Shown one piece after another: positions 27,628-39,300 of a stretch of DNA of 64,000 bases. Source of the stretch: Gymnogyps californianus (lineage: Eukaryota > Chordata > Aves > Accipitriformes > Cathartidae); NCBI RefSeq assembly GCF_018139145.2, contig NC_059471.1:81304520-81368519 (forward strand), read 5' to 3'. Below the pieces are notes generated by a model. That model was not told the origin of the DNA and did not search any database. It saw only the letters and a list, made by a program, of their open reading frames with translations. Numbering within the stretch: the stretch's first letter is position 1; every line of letters begins with the position of its first letter. The position numbers were made by a program, and so were the translations under genes.

Positions 27628-28000
27628 TAGATCTCTTCTCCCTGGAGAAGAAAAGGCTGAGGAGGACCTCATCACAGTATTCCCGTACTTAAAGGGCACC
27701 TACAAAGAGGACTCTCTCTTCACAAGGAGCCACACGGAGAAGACAAGGGGCAACGGGTGCAAGTTGCACCGGGAGACGCTTCACCTCGATGTAAGAAAGA
27801 CATTTTTTACAATGGGAACAAGCATTTACTGTAACAGCCTCCCCAGGGACATGGTAGACCTCCTCATCACTGGAGGTCTTCAAGATGCAATTGGACAGAT
27901 AGTCGAGATAACTTCATCTAGGCTCCCTTTCACATGAAAGGTTGGACCAGATCATCTTTTGAGGTCCCTTCCAAACTGGGGTGTTCTACGATTTATGATT
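27628..28000 (+). mobile_element. CR1 LINE 3' fragment with remnant reverse-transcriptase-ORF tail
   Basis: A 5'-truncated CR1 copy on the plus strand. Its 107-codon open frame (27614-27937) carries the conserved end of the CR1 polymerase protein: DLITVFPYLKG, then KTRGNGCKL, then LDVRKTFFT, then NSLPRDMV. The 3' part has AAAGGTTGGACCAGATCATC, TTTTGAGGTCCCTTCCAAAC and a degenerate TTCTACGATTTATGATT terminal repeat. It is clearly younger than the copies at 751 and 19628, since a long frame is still open. It lacks the endonuclease and reverse transcriptase domains, so it cannot move. It is antisense to MID1. Confidence 0.9.
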
Positions 28001-28176
28001 TATTAAGTATTTTTATTAGTTAAAGAGCTTTATCTATAATTGAATCATTCTTTTAAGCGTGGTTCTGTGTGCATGTGCATGTGTGCGCATGCATATGGGT
28101 GTGTTTTAGCAAATACTCCAGTGAAATCAACCTACAGGTTAGCTTGGACACTTGTCAACCCTCAGGACGTCAGGCT

Positions 28177-28256
28177 CTCCCAGACTGAGGGGCTTCGATT
28201 CCTCCTTTCTGCACGCATGCCTGTTTGCCCCGTGCATAAACATGCAAGTCTGGGAG
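28177..28256. repeat. Inverted repeat with 10-bp arms
   Basis: CTCCCAGACT at 28177-28186 is the exact reverse complement of AGTCTGGGAG at 28247-28256, with a 60-bp spacer. The spacer includes GCACGCATGC and CATGC words. It may be part of an old short repeat or chance. No gene or family can be assigned. Confidence 0.4.
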
Positions 28257-29824
28257 ATGGCCAAGAAAATAATTGTGCAAATAGCTGAGGGGGTGCCAGG
28301 AGGACTATGCCATATATTGCCCGCATAACTGATGTCGAGAGCGGCTCTATTTTCCCAATTGCTCTGCTGTTTCTAGAAGCATATACATTTTGCAGTTACA
28401 CTGTGACAGGAAAAGCAAGTTGGTGTCAGCAAGCTGTTCACTTTGTTGTAACTGTTCATGCAGGATACAGGAATTACACCTGGGAAATTGCATATTCTAG
28501 ATAATATTATTGAATATTGAAATGACAGCTCCATTAGCTTTCATTTTTTTCATTTTTCCTGCCAGAGTGGTTCCTATTCCACACAGAGTATAAAACTAGC
28601 TTTTACCCAGGATTTGTTAATTAATAAGGATCTTATTCTACTTTATATTTCAATATCTCAGGGGTTTTTTGTTTTTGTAATAATGTATTTGTTCCCAAAG
28701 CTAACAGCAACTCAAATCTTGCAATGTCTTTGTTTCCATAGTAACCACCTTGTTTCAACTGAAAGAAACAAATGAAACACCAAATACATGAGGCCTTAAA
28801 ATGCCTTAAGTTACTCATTTAAGTAATTAAATAAAAATTGATAAAACCAGTTTTCTTAATAGAGATAAAACAGTAATAGTGCATACTTTGTACTTTCCCT
28901 CTATGAATTTCAATTACTTTTACAAGAGAGAAACATTATGATCCTTATTTTACAGATTATTCAATTTCCCTAAGATCAAATGCCTTTAATCCAAAACCCA
29001 CTGAAGGCTATAGTAGTTTTTCTACTGAGTCAGTAGGCTTTGAATGAGATTCATCAGAAGCCAATAAAGTTAAGAAGAAGGTCCCTCCTGTCACAGATAC
29101 CGTGAGCTGGTAACACATGCTTGTACAGACAAGTAATCTGGGCACTCAAGATATTGATTAATTACTACTTTGTTGTCAGAGTACTATCAGTATATTTGAT
29201 ATCAAACTATTGCTCAAACAACACATACATGATTACCAATGACAACAAAAGCAATGACTCAAAGATGCCTAGGTTTGACATAATAGAGGTACATTGCCCT
29301 TGCCACAGTCCATTGACGCATGATTGAACTGAAAACTTACTGGATAAACATTCCCAATTCAGACTTCTAAAACTAGAACCTCAGAAACATTTTATGAAAA
29401 ATTACTGTCTTGCTGCTGAATGTCATTTTGAAACTGCATGTTTGAAAAAAAGGAGATTTCAGTAGTTCCTGATGGGGTTGTCCAGACCTTTAAGGCTGTA
29501 CATTCCCATTACTAAACATGCACTGCGGTATGTCTCCAGTGGATGACATTAGCTGCCGGGTGCTTTTCAAAGTAAATAGAAGTCTGGTTTGTTTCATTTT
29601 GCAGAGTTCTTTACAGTACCTTCAGAAATGTCTTAGGTACATATGAAATTTATACATCAAAAATGCTTTTGAGGCTCAGGGACGAACAACTAGCACTAAA
29701 ATCAAATGTGAATGAAAGAAAAGGAAATCACTGTAAAAGCAATGCACCTAATAGCACAACTTGGTGATTTTCTTTAAGGCAACACTGTACGTGGTAAAAC
29801 AGCTGTTCACCCTGATGATTGCAC

Positions 29825-29846
29825 GGGGCCTGCACGTGCAGGCCCC
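29825..29846. repeat. Perfect 22-bp palindrome centred on a CACGTG E-box
   Basis: The half-site GGGGCCTGCAC at 29825-29835 is followed immediately by its exact reverse complement at 29836-29846, with no spacer. The centre is the canonical E-box CACGTG (29833-29838), the core bound by bHLH-ZIP factors such as MYC/MAX and USF. It lies directly before the recognisable CR1 sequence. Binding is not shown by sequence. Confidence 0.75.
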
Positions 29847-30078
29847 ACGGATCCTGGTGGACAACAAGCTGACCATCTGCTCTCACAGCAAAGGTGGCTG
29901 TTGTCACCTTGAAGGTGTTCAAGTGCTGGAAGAGGTTGCCCGAAGAGGCTGTGGGGTTCCATCCTCGAAGATATTCAAAATAGTTAGTCCCTAAGCAACC
30001 TGCCCTCATTGTGCAGGGGGCTGGACTAGATAACCTCCAGAGGTCTCCCAAACTAAATTATTCTGTAATTCGGTAATT
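29847..30078 (+). mobile_element. CR1 LINE 3' fragment with an internal deletion
   Basis: The first part, GGATCCTGGTGGACAACAAG then CTGACCATCTGCTC, resembles an internal CR1 ORF2 segment (LVDNKLT). It is followed after a short diverged spacer by the far 3' end: GAAGAGGTTGCCCGAAGAGG, TCGAAGATATTCAAAATAG, GCAGGGGGCTGGACTAGATA and ACCTCCAGAGGTCTCCCAAA. The copy ends with the degenerate terminal repeat ATTCTGTAATTCGGTAATT. The intervening CR1 sequence of several hundred bases is missing, so this is an internally deleted copy or two fragments. It is antisense to MID1 and not functional. Confidence 0.82.
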
Positions 30079-31306
30079 AAGATGCTTACCTTCATAAATC
30101 ATAACTTTTACTAAAATTGTGAAAATCTGAAGATCTTTTAAGAGAGACAGTTGAGCCTTAAATAATTTTTATATAAAGAATTTAATGAAGTTTCTGTCAC
30201 AAAGAAAGAGACTGTAATTCATTAAGAGATGTTTTCAGTTTTCAGGGCAATTGTGAGAGATGATAAATAAAACAGAACAGGAACTCCAAGGCATCGTCAG
30301 CCTTTACTATTTCATATACTCTACTAAAAAGAAAAATCTGATTTATTTTCCTCCATTCAGCATTGGTTGGGCACTCTAAGCAAGGGGGGAAAAATTGCCA
30401 CCCTTTTTTCAAGACTTAGTCTGTCAGCATGTAGCACCAGACAGTTGTGGTTTAGTGCTTCTGGGCTGCACTGACAGGCATGAAAGTTTCAAAGAGCTTT
30501 AATTTTAAAATCCATCAATGGAGAGAACAGACTCAAGCCTGCTTTTAACTGCTTTTAACATTTGGTTACTTGATATGAAAGCTGTAGGGCAAAAGGAAGA
30601 AAAAGCCTTAAAATGTGTGTGGATTGCTTTACGTAGAAGTACAAATTAAATTAAGATAATTTAGTACTATACAGTGTTAGAAAAGTGTAAAGAAAGGAGC
30701 ACCACCTAAATGAATTACAAATCCTTATATAAAACTTGTGCCTATTTCTCAGTTTTCCCTGAATAGCCTGGCTGCCCTGTTTTGTTCTGTCCCATTAAAT
30801 TGTGCTTTTTTTCCCCAGTCAAAAATGCCACTTAGCTGAAGTGAAATCCTTAATTCTTTTGAGGGTATACAGTATGGGTCTCCTAATTAGGACATCCTCT
30901 GGAAACTCAATTTAAAAAAAGACTGGAGAAAGAGGAAAGAAATACTATATAATACTTTGTACTGAAATAATGCACTGATTAAATAAAAATGCAAGCTAAA
31001 AATTGCACTCTCTTAATTTTTCCCTGGAGGTCTTGCAAAAGGCTGAAAGCATTTTCAGTTTAGTCCCACAGATTTAAAAATTTGAGTGCTATTCTGCATC
31101 AGAGCTGTAATTAGTCATTTTGATAATAACAATGGAGTTTATAATTTCACACCAGGCTGATCATCACTTAAAACCATTTATTTCAGCTCAGTACATCCCC
31201 TGTTAATTGGACTGTTTTGCTAGTGGTGTGTTCCCATTAAGTTACAGTCATGTCATTACGGCCATTAGGCTCAACCTCTTCTCTTGAACACAACCCAGGA
31301 AACAGG

Positions 31307-31327
31307 CCCCCCCCCCCCCCCCCCCCC
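31307..31327. repeat. Poly(C) run, 21 bases
   Basis: Twenty-one consecutive C on the plus strand. In the MID1 transcript this is a run of 21 G, able to form intramolecular G-quadruplexes. Such long G/C homopolymers are often misread in length, so the exact count is uncertain. Confidence 0.9.
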
Positions 31328-32289
31328 GAATATATGCATATTGATAGCTGGATTTAGATACACTAACGGCTATCTTCTTGTTCAACTGTGAGTTTTAGGT
31401 GAAATAAAAGAATTAGTATGCAAAATGTTGCAGTCTCTCTTGCACATGAGGTCAGATTCTGCAATTACTGTGGTCATGTCTGGCCTTAGAAAGCTGAGAA
31501 TTTATAATGTCTGCCTGCAGCAAGTTTTAAAAAGTAGAAGTTTTGCTATACACAAAGGGCTAAATTCAGCCATCAGTTGAATGTAAGAATCAGATGATTT
31601 CCAGAGATGTAGCTCAGTTCATAATTTATCCTCAACTATTTAGAACATATTTCAGACTTTTTAAAGCTGTTACTCATATCAGCAGGGATTGTAGTTTCAC
31701 CTATGATTATGCACATTTGACATTTTCCCATTATTAGATCCTGATTTCACATACAGCAATGTCAAACTTTAGTTATTCCAGATTAAATTTTCCAGTTACA
31801 GTGTTTCTTTGGCCTGATTTTACTTAATTTTTATTTTTATGAAAATGCCAGATAAAACCACCAGCTAATTTCACAAAACAGGCTAGGGGAAATATGCTGC
31901 CATCAATGATAAAAAGTCTTGCTCTGCTGCTTCAGTGCTTTGAAAGCTGGAATTAAATTTGGCAGGAGAGGTTTCTGTGCCAGGTATATGCCTTTTTGCC
32001 TTTTGCTGCCAGTCTTTCCAAATTCAGGCAAGATCTGAAAAAACTGTACATCACAGTTTTGCAACTAAAAGCTCTGAAGATTGTCAACGCTAGCTGAGCT
32101 GCAGACTCCCAGCTGACCAGACGGTACGTGTACCATCACGGTACAGCTCAGGGCTACTAAAACCAAATTACAATATCCTTGTAATGACTTCTCCCACCTG
32201 ATGACCCAAGGCAGGGTCATATTCCAGATCTAAAAGCACAGTGTTTGTCTCTCCTGCGCCCTCAGTTCCCCTCCCACGAGGACCCACTA

Positions 32290-33060
32290 GTTAATGCAGA
32301 GAAGATCAATTGAAAATTGAAATGAAGCGAGTGCCATAGTTTGATTAGAGACAGAGAAAGGAGTTCGACAAAGACATGGGATCTGGTAGACTAGCAATGG
32401 ATAAAAATTGCTCCTGGTGAGGCTAGATTGGAAGGAGGTGCTGGGAAGAAATGGGGATGGACAGCTGGAAAAGCAGAGCGAGCAAAGAGTGACTTTGGAA
32501 AACGATGCTGGGACTGGGAGTGGGATGAGCTGGAAGCCCCTCTGGAAGTAAAGCCAGACAAGAGAGCCTGGAAGTGAGAGGGTAAAAAAGCAGGGTAGAT
32601 AGTGGAAATGATAACCCCAGGAATGAAAATGGGGCAGAGATGGTTGAAAGATAACGTGAGGGGAGAAAGAAGCAGAGCAGAAGGAGGACCAGGGGAAGGT
32701 CAGCATGAGTTAGATAAGAATCTGCATATGGGAATTACTGTGGTGGGGAAACAGCTGGGACTGGGAAAATAAAGCCTTGCAGAGCAGAGCCACTGGAACA
32801 AGAGACCAAGGAGGGAGAGCCCTGAGCAGAACAGTGGTCTGTGGGAGGGGGGGCTTACCGAAAATAGATGAGCATCCACGGAGATCCAAGCAGTCTGGGA
32901 ACCAAAGGAAAAGGTTCAGAATAAATACAGATGTAGAGCCAGGGAAATGGTACTCTTGGGGCATGGATGATGAACATATACAACTGAGCAGGCAAGGAGA
33001 CTGAGACTGGGTGTCAGGAAAGGGGAAGACTGAGTCTATGGAAAGAAGATGGGATTAGAA
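32290..33060. other. Long purine-rich block, possible decayed repeats
   Basis: About 770 bases with strong purine excess on the plus strand and recurring words such as CTGGGACTGGGA, GGAAGTGAGAGG, AGGAGGGAGAG and GAGCAGAAGGAGG. Open frames of up to 139 codons on the minus strand (rich in S, F, P and L) follow from the composition, since stop codons are rare in pyrimidine-rich sequence. No domain or splice context supports a gene. It could be a very old minisatellite-like or dispersed repeat. Confidence 0.5.
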
Positions 33061-33907
33061 ATTAGTCTCCCTCAGAGGGAGAGGCCTCTAGGTGAATAAT
33101 TTTGCAAGCCTTTGTGTAGGCTTATATTGACAGAGAAAAAAGTCAGCTCCAGACAGCATTCTTATAATTCTCAAATGATCCCTATGATATCAGCTATATT
33201 TTCCCATTTAGCAAAACATTTCCATCTGCCAGCAGAAATGCAATCATATATTACAACAGAATCATATAAATGAGACCAACAGAGGCAACGTTCTGTTTTT
33301 AATTGTTTCTCACAATTCTTTTTTGCAACCTTGGGAATTCTGCTTATATGTAAAAAGTGAGAAGTAAAAAACATAAACAGTCTAATGGTTGTCTCTGGAA
33401 ATGCTGCTCTTTTGTAGACACTGCAAAAGGGAAATATCAAAGGATCCTTTATTCTTCTAAATTACCAACCTGTGATTTCTGTTTCTATGAATTTTGCCAT
33501 TGATTTGATTTAGGTAGGATTTCACCCCATCTTTCTTTGAAAAGGAAACTGAAACAAAGCACTTGTTCTCCTAATCCAGCTCTTAATTAATAAAAGACTG
33601 CAATGTTAATATGATTGTTTGGTTTCCATTTTTGTTAAGGATATTTCAGTGTAAGTCTTTAGTCTCTGCAAGTTAGCAGGGTGTTAGAGGATGATATTAT
33701 TTCCTTCTACCTGCTACGAAGTATAATGTATAATACAATGCAACTTGTCATCAGCTTTAGTTAGGTTGAGTGTTTAGTGTTCTTATTAATAAGTTCTCCA
33801 AATAGAAGACTTTGTGGAGTTTGTAGTTCATTTTTTTTCTTTTTCTTTTTGACATTGCTAATCAAAGAAGAAATTAAAGTGGTTTAATTTCCCATATTAC
33901 AATTATT

Positions 33908-33937
33908 TCACAAAATGTGTTTTCTCACAAAATGTGT
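33908..33937. repeat. Short tandem duplication
   Basis: The 13-mer TCACAAAATGTGT occurs at 33908-33920 and again at 33925-33937, a period of 17. A simple local duplication in the intron. Confidence 0.8.
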
Positions 33938-35899
33938 GACAGTTTTGGCCTACAGCAATTTGTTGCTTTGGAAAGTACCTAGAACTTTAAGCATCTGCTT
34001 TTAAAGAGCAGATCCTTGGTTGACGTAAACTGTGACTCTGACAAAGTTATTTGTCAGCTGAGAATGTGTCCCTGCTAATTGTGCTGCTGATATTTACTCT
34101 GAAAGAAAGATAAGGTACTGTATTATATTTATCATGACAAATCTCCCACAGATATGTTTTTGAGGCTGTGCTACTTAATCTGACATACAAGCCTAAGATT
34201 CTACATGAGTCATTTAAAAGCTTACATTAAAAACTTGAAGAGCACTGAGCTTTCAGGTTCATATAGGACAGTCAAGTACGAATATAATGACAGATCTGAA
34301 GTGTAGGATTTAGCAAAGTGGTGGCATAACTTTGTCGTAAGAATGGGAAAACAGATCAGAAAACTACAGGAGGCATTTTTTAGTGTGCTACTCAGTGGAT
34401 ACGCATCAAACAGGTTTAAGGTGGGCTAGGCTGTAGCCATCTCTTGGGACCAGCTTCCTCTGGCATCGGGGGTCACAGTGGGAGAGACCTTGCTCTGCCC
34501 TGACACCAAGCCATGTGCTACATTGCAGGGACTTGTCCCCAGATTAGCCCTATTGCCCGCACTGCCCTGACTGAGCCACCCTGCCCTCGCACCCCCGTAT
34601 GTCATGTGGTCCTACAACCACTGGCATTCAAAACTTGTGTCCAGCCACCTGGCAACACTTTGTCCCACGCCAAAAAAGAAGTGAAAGTCTTGCCTACCAA
34701 AGTGCATCAAAAGCATGCTAAAACGTTAATTATGAATGTGTGGGGTTCACTGAGTTTCAATTCCATCTTTATTACCAGATACAACCCAGTCAAGGATGTC
34801 ATTACAGCCCAGCTGTCCCTGCAACCCATCTATAGCAGGGTTCTATACCTTCAGTGTGTACAGCACTTAACCGCACTGATTTCCGATCTGTGTACATTCA
34901 GTTCTGAGGCCCTGGTTTGGATTGGAACCAGGTAAAGAAGCAGCTGGTGTTATAGCAGGCTCAATGTGTTGACTTATGTTTTTCAAAGGTATGTTGGCTG
35001 CAATTGCAAATATGTTCTTTGTGGGATATTCATAAATGCCTAGAGAAGCAGGTATCTAGAATACAGATCTGAAAAAAGTTGTTCATATCTAACATGTATT
35101 AATTTCAAAGGGACCTAAGACTCCTAAATGCAAGGCCCATTCTGAACTTTTGAAAATATCAGGTAAAAACTCATTCTCTTCAGTCATTCATGTTTCTATA
35201 TCCAAAACCTGTCTCCCTATATCTTACATTGAGGCCAAATCTGGTGAAAATATTACACAATGGAAAAAAACATTGCTAGGTGCTAATACTGCGATAACCA
35301 AACCTGTCTGTATTTCCTACATCCAGAGACAAGTTAAGACCGCTTAGGAAAGCCACAGCCTGACTCTGCTAGCTGGTTTAGAGATATTTTAGTATTCATC
35401 CAACACTTGCCATATGCCAAAGGTGAAATGTTCTCCCCTAATACTTTTATTCAGTGCTAGCCATTTCTCTTACACTGCTAGATATTGCTATTTGTTCAAG
35501 CAATAAGTCACTGTCTGGAAGAAAAACTGCTTTTCAAAATAAAATTCATGTCTGACTTAACCCACACAGAGATATCCCAGCGAATCCCAATTCCCTTGTG
35601 AAAAAAATACTTAAGCAAAACAAGATTTACCATTTCTTTAAAAGATTCTGGAAATGGCATATAGCTCTAGTGCACAGTAAGCATGCTTTTAAAAGTAACA
35701 GGTTTACTATGTCACTTTCTTATTTGTCTTAAGGAAAAAGCATTCCTGACTGTTGACATCTGGCAAAGAAAAAAAAAAAATCGTTATGAGAGCCACATTA
35801 TTTTGAGCACAGGCTGGTAGGAAAAAAACTACAGAGCAAGTTTTTCACATACGTTTTGTCTTGACTTTTATTCCCAGGAGTGATGTTTATTCTCTGGCC

Positions 35900-35985
35900 T
35901 TTGCCACTTCACATCACTGAGTATTTCAGTTCCTTCATCTATGAAAGAAAAAAAGTAATACTAGCCTAACTCTATTTAACGAGGC
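35900..35985 (+). mobile_element. Possible MIR-like SINE remnant
   Basis: TTTGCCACTTCACATCACTG, then AGTATTTCAGTTCCTTCATC and TATGAAAG, then AGTAATACTAGCCTAACTC resembles the middle of MIR-type SINEs as recalled (TCACTTAACC, CTCAGTTTCC, CATCTGTAAAATG, ATAATACTTGCCTACCTC). It is more degraded than the copy at 15066 and shorter, so the call is tentative. Confidence 0.4.
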
Positions 35986-36224
35986 AATGCAAAACTGGCC
36001 TCAGGGCAGTACCCAGAGGCCTTTCACAGCTACTCTCCATGTACTGCCACTTGCTGGTTTTCGTGGGGTGGGAGCAGCCTCTACAAATGTTCTGGCAGCC
36101 TGTACAAGTTAGTTCTCAGAGTGCACCAGTCAACTGATTGGGACTGGTTGGATACAAGTGTTACAAGAACACTGAACATGAAGAGTCCTGTAGCCTTTAG
36201 CATGATATTGTCACTTACTGGGTG

Positions 36225-36280
36225 TGATGATGTCGTGGTTTAACCCCAGCCAGCAGCTAAGCACCACGCAGCCATGATGA
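36225..36280 (-). mobile_element. 44-bp LTR-terminus insertion with 6-bp target-site duplication
   Basis: Positions 36231-36273 match the first 43 bases of the solo LTR at 44607 at 41 of 43 positions (TGTCGTGGTTTAACCCCAGC at the start). The insertion ends CA at 36274 and is flanked by perfect TGATGA repeats at 36225-36230 and 36275-36280. It therefore has the TG...CA ends and short duplication of a retroviral integration, but only 44 bp instead of roughly 580. In the orientation given by the full LTR, this is the LTR's 3' end. It could be a tiny integrated LTR end or an LTR that lost nearly all its interior. It carries no coding or promoter sequence. Confidence 0.65.
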
Positions 36281-39170
36281 CAAGGCCAGTTTAAGAAGTA
36301 TGGGCCTGCCCTCCCCACTGCCCTGCCCCTGCTGGCACCACTCTGTGCAGCTGCACTGTAAGCCAGGTCTGGGTTAAAAATAAACCTCTGAAAGAAAGGA
36401 GGAGGGAATGGGAATATACTTTAAACCAATATAAGAGATCCAGTTTGCAACACAGCTCCACAGACAGTTGTAGCAGAAAAACTGGGGAGGTGATAAGCTG
36501 TGACAGAGCGGGGAGAGCAAGGTGCTGAAGGGTCAGAAATTGCCAGGCGGTCTTCACACCAAAGCCAGCATCTCACGGATTCACTAAAAAGTAATCCTGA
36601 CTCACTAAGTCCCTTTAAGCACTTTAAAATACGATTACATAGATCACTACTTTTCACTGATGTTGTGATGTGAAAAGGAGGGAGGAATTTACTAAAGAAA
36701 AATGTAAAGTCAGCATCTGATACTACAGGTAATGATAAAAGAGAAAGGGAAGGAATAGAGTAACTGTATAACTGGTGCCAGTTCTCAGAAAAGCATAAGC
36801 TGAGGTGTGCGATCATGTCTCCTTGGTCAAACATTATTCAACTTGCAAAACAGCCAGTCAACTCCAGCTGCAAATTATTGTTACTTACTCATTAAACCTG
36901 ATAATTTAATGATGTTCTATTTACTTATTTTGAACTGGCATGATGAACTCTGCTATGAATGTCTTACTTCCCTTCTAAGATCTATTTTAAATTTACATAT
37001 GTGGCCAAAAGACTTGCTGTACTTTAAAGTACAATAAACAACGCCCTCATTTACTTCCATTATCTGACACCATTTATTTCACATGCCCACTGAAAATGCA
37101 CTCATTACTGGATGTGTATATGCTTGTGTTCAGGAAACTGAATTATGAATGCAGGTTTCCTTACCCTGCCTATCATGGCACTACAGAGTGATACAGCTCC
37201 TGAATTCTCAGCAAGTTCTGGACTCCAGGGTGGGGTTAGTTCCTTGGTGAGAAAGAAATGAATTGACACAGACAGAGTTTATGGCATCCTTGCATCTTTT
37301 ATTTACGGTAGATGCAATTTTAAAGAGCGGAATTAGATAGCAAAATCAGTGTGTGGTATGTGACTTGGAGATTGGTTCTGAAACTCCAGAAAAGACTCCC
37401 TCATACAAAACTCCACACTGTTTTCTCCCAGTAGAGAAAGGACTCTGTTTAAGCTCCTTTCCCCAGATAGTCAGACAAAAACTCGTAGTTTTATTTGCCT
37501 TACTTTTTTTGGCAGCTAGTGACTTAATTTCAAAAGTTATTAAAATAATTTAAGAATGTACCATTGTTGAAAGGGGCATTCCTGCTCTCACCCTTTCATC
37601 AGCACTACAGCATGTGGGAGCATATAGTCAAGCACATCAAAATATCATTCTTGATGAAAACAAATCCTTCCCAAAGGTGCATGATTGTAACAGCCAGCAC
37701 CAGTGAGACAGTGGATAACAAGATATCTCGAAGCAAGTGGTGAAGCAGAACCATCCCTCCTATTGATGAGGTCTCAGATTAGCTGAAACTGCTCACAAAA
37801 ATTCTGTAAGTGACATTTTCTTCAGAAGTTTCTAGAGCCAACACTATTTTCCTTAGGCTTATGACTGTTGAAAGTCTTACAGCCCCTCTGAAAATTAAGC
37901 TACTTTTACTTAGAAATATTACTGGTTTGTTTTTCCAGATGTCTCGGATTTGAAGAACATGTTTACAAGGCATGGACTTTAAAAAATGCTAGAAAAATTA
38001 GGCTTCCATGAAGCATTACATTTTGGCCACTCTAACTCCTAAGTAGCTTTTTCAAATCTTGTGTAAGCTCAACATAGTTGATTTACATCCCCCATTGTGG
38101 CATCTATATGCTTTGCCACACAAAGAAGCATCTTACTGCTAGCTCTATGAGCAAAGGATCAGTCAGATTTCAGCTAGTCAGAAATATTTTATTTGCATGC
38201 TATTATAGTTTGCTTATCTTTCTAGACAAACAAGTTACAAATGTAGAACAGTGAGTATCCTCAGAACAGGTATGTCTAGAATCACAGGGGTCACTCATAA
38301 GTACAGAAAAATACAATAGTCACTCCCTGCAAAAATTTGGTCCAACTAACTGTATAGAGTTGTGCTGGGGAAGGAGGGAAGAGCAGGGGGTGAAAAAGCA
38401 GCTTTTTAGCATTCTAGAGGGAGAGAATATATTGAGGATAGAAACGGTTTTGTTTCCAACAGGGTTTCATTTAAATTCATCCTTCTCTCTAACTTTGACC
38501 TGACTGCCTGTTATACCTCCATGCAGCTATCTGCCACATCTACAATAGCTTACAAACTGAATGGCTAGCTTCAAAGAAACAGAGAAAGAAGTCTCGGACA
38601 TGTTGAAGTCCTACAAAGTTCATTAAAATTCACTGCTGAGTAGTGGAGTGAGGACTCAGTTAATGACCCTGCTGAGGAGGAAGACTGTGGTGTGAACTGA
38701 GCTGACCCACAGGGCCTGCTGGAGCGTGCACCTACCCTGGACACACTCCCTGTGCTGCACTGCTGCTTGCCCAGCCGGTAGCCTAAGGAAGGGAAGAGGT
38801 ACTGAGGACGTCCATGGATTTTCAAGAAAGTATTGCAAGGAAGGACAACTGAATCCACGGAGCATGGGAGGAAACTGGGCTTACTTGGAGGGGTTATCGA
38901 GGCACAGGCCACTCTACTTGTAGCTTTGTTAGTCCTGTTGCCCATACAGCCTACTTTGTAATGCACTTGCCACCATTTCCAGAGTCTCCAACCTGGACTG
39001 GGGCTGGGTTATGCACACCAGGAAAGGAGCTAACCTCTGGCCACAGGAGAAGTAAAACCACAGAATAAGTTCTTGCCTAAATTCTTGAGCATCCACCACT
39101 CTCAAAGCAGAAAGTATAGTACCAGCCTTAGCTGGAAAGTGCTACAATAATACCAGCTGTATCATCAGCA

Positions 39171-39300
39171 ATACCACAGTGTACCACTATATATCATTAT
39201 GTAGTATACTAAAATACATATGATACTATATACTATACATTATTACTTGGTATACTATATTGCAATATTGCAATATACAACTGCAGTATCACTAGCTGAA
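39171..39300. repeat. AT-rich, palindrome-rich stretch
   Basis: Dense TATA, ATAC and GTAT words such as GTAGTATACTAAAATAC, GATACTATATACTATAC and the direct repeat TTGCAATATTGCAATAT. Several short self-complementary segments could form cruciforms. No transposon family or gene is recognised. Confidence 0.6.

Noticed and set aside
28905..29050. Possible MIR-like or old repeat segment (CCTTATTTTACAGATT, CCCACTGAAGGCTATAGTAG)
   Set aside because: Only short words match recalled repeats and the order is not convincing enough for a call.
32287..32706. 139-codon minus-strand open frame in the sense orientation of MID1
   Set aside because: S/F/P/L-rich translation of a pyrimidine-rich strand; lack of stops follows from composition. 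No flanking splice sites were convincing.
34513..34935. 140-codon open frame on the plus strand
   Set aside because: No domain or family resemblance, composition-driven, and antisense within the MID1 intron.
36421..36834. 137-codon minus-strand open frame next to the 44-bp LTR fragment
   Set aside because: Not retroviral in character and without any recognisable motif; treated as chance.
38571..38966. 131-codon minus-strand open frame with overlapping frames on both strands
   Set aside because: Multiple overlapping frames in one GC-richer patch point to composition. No domain is visible.
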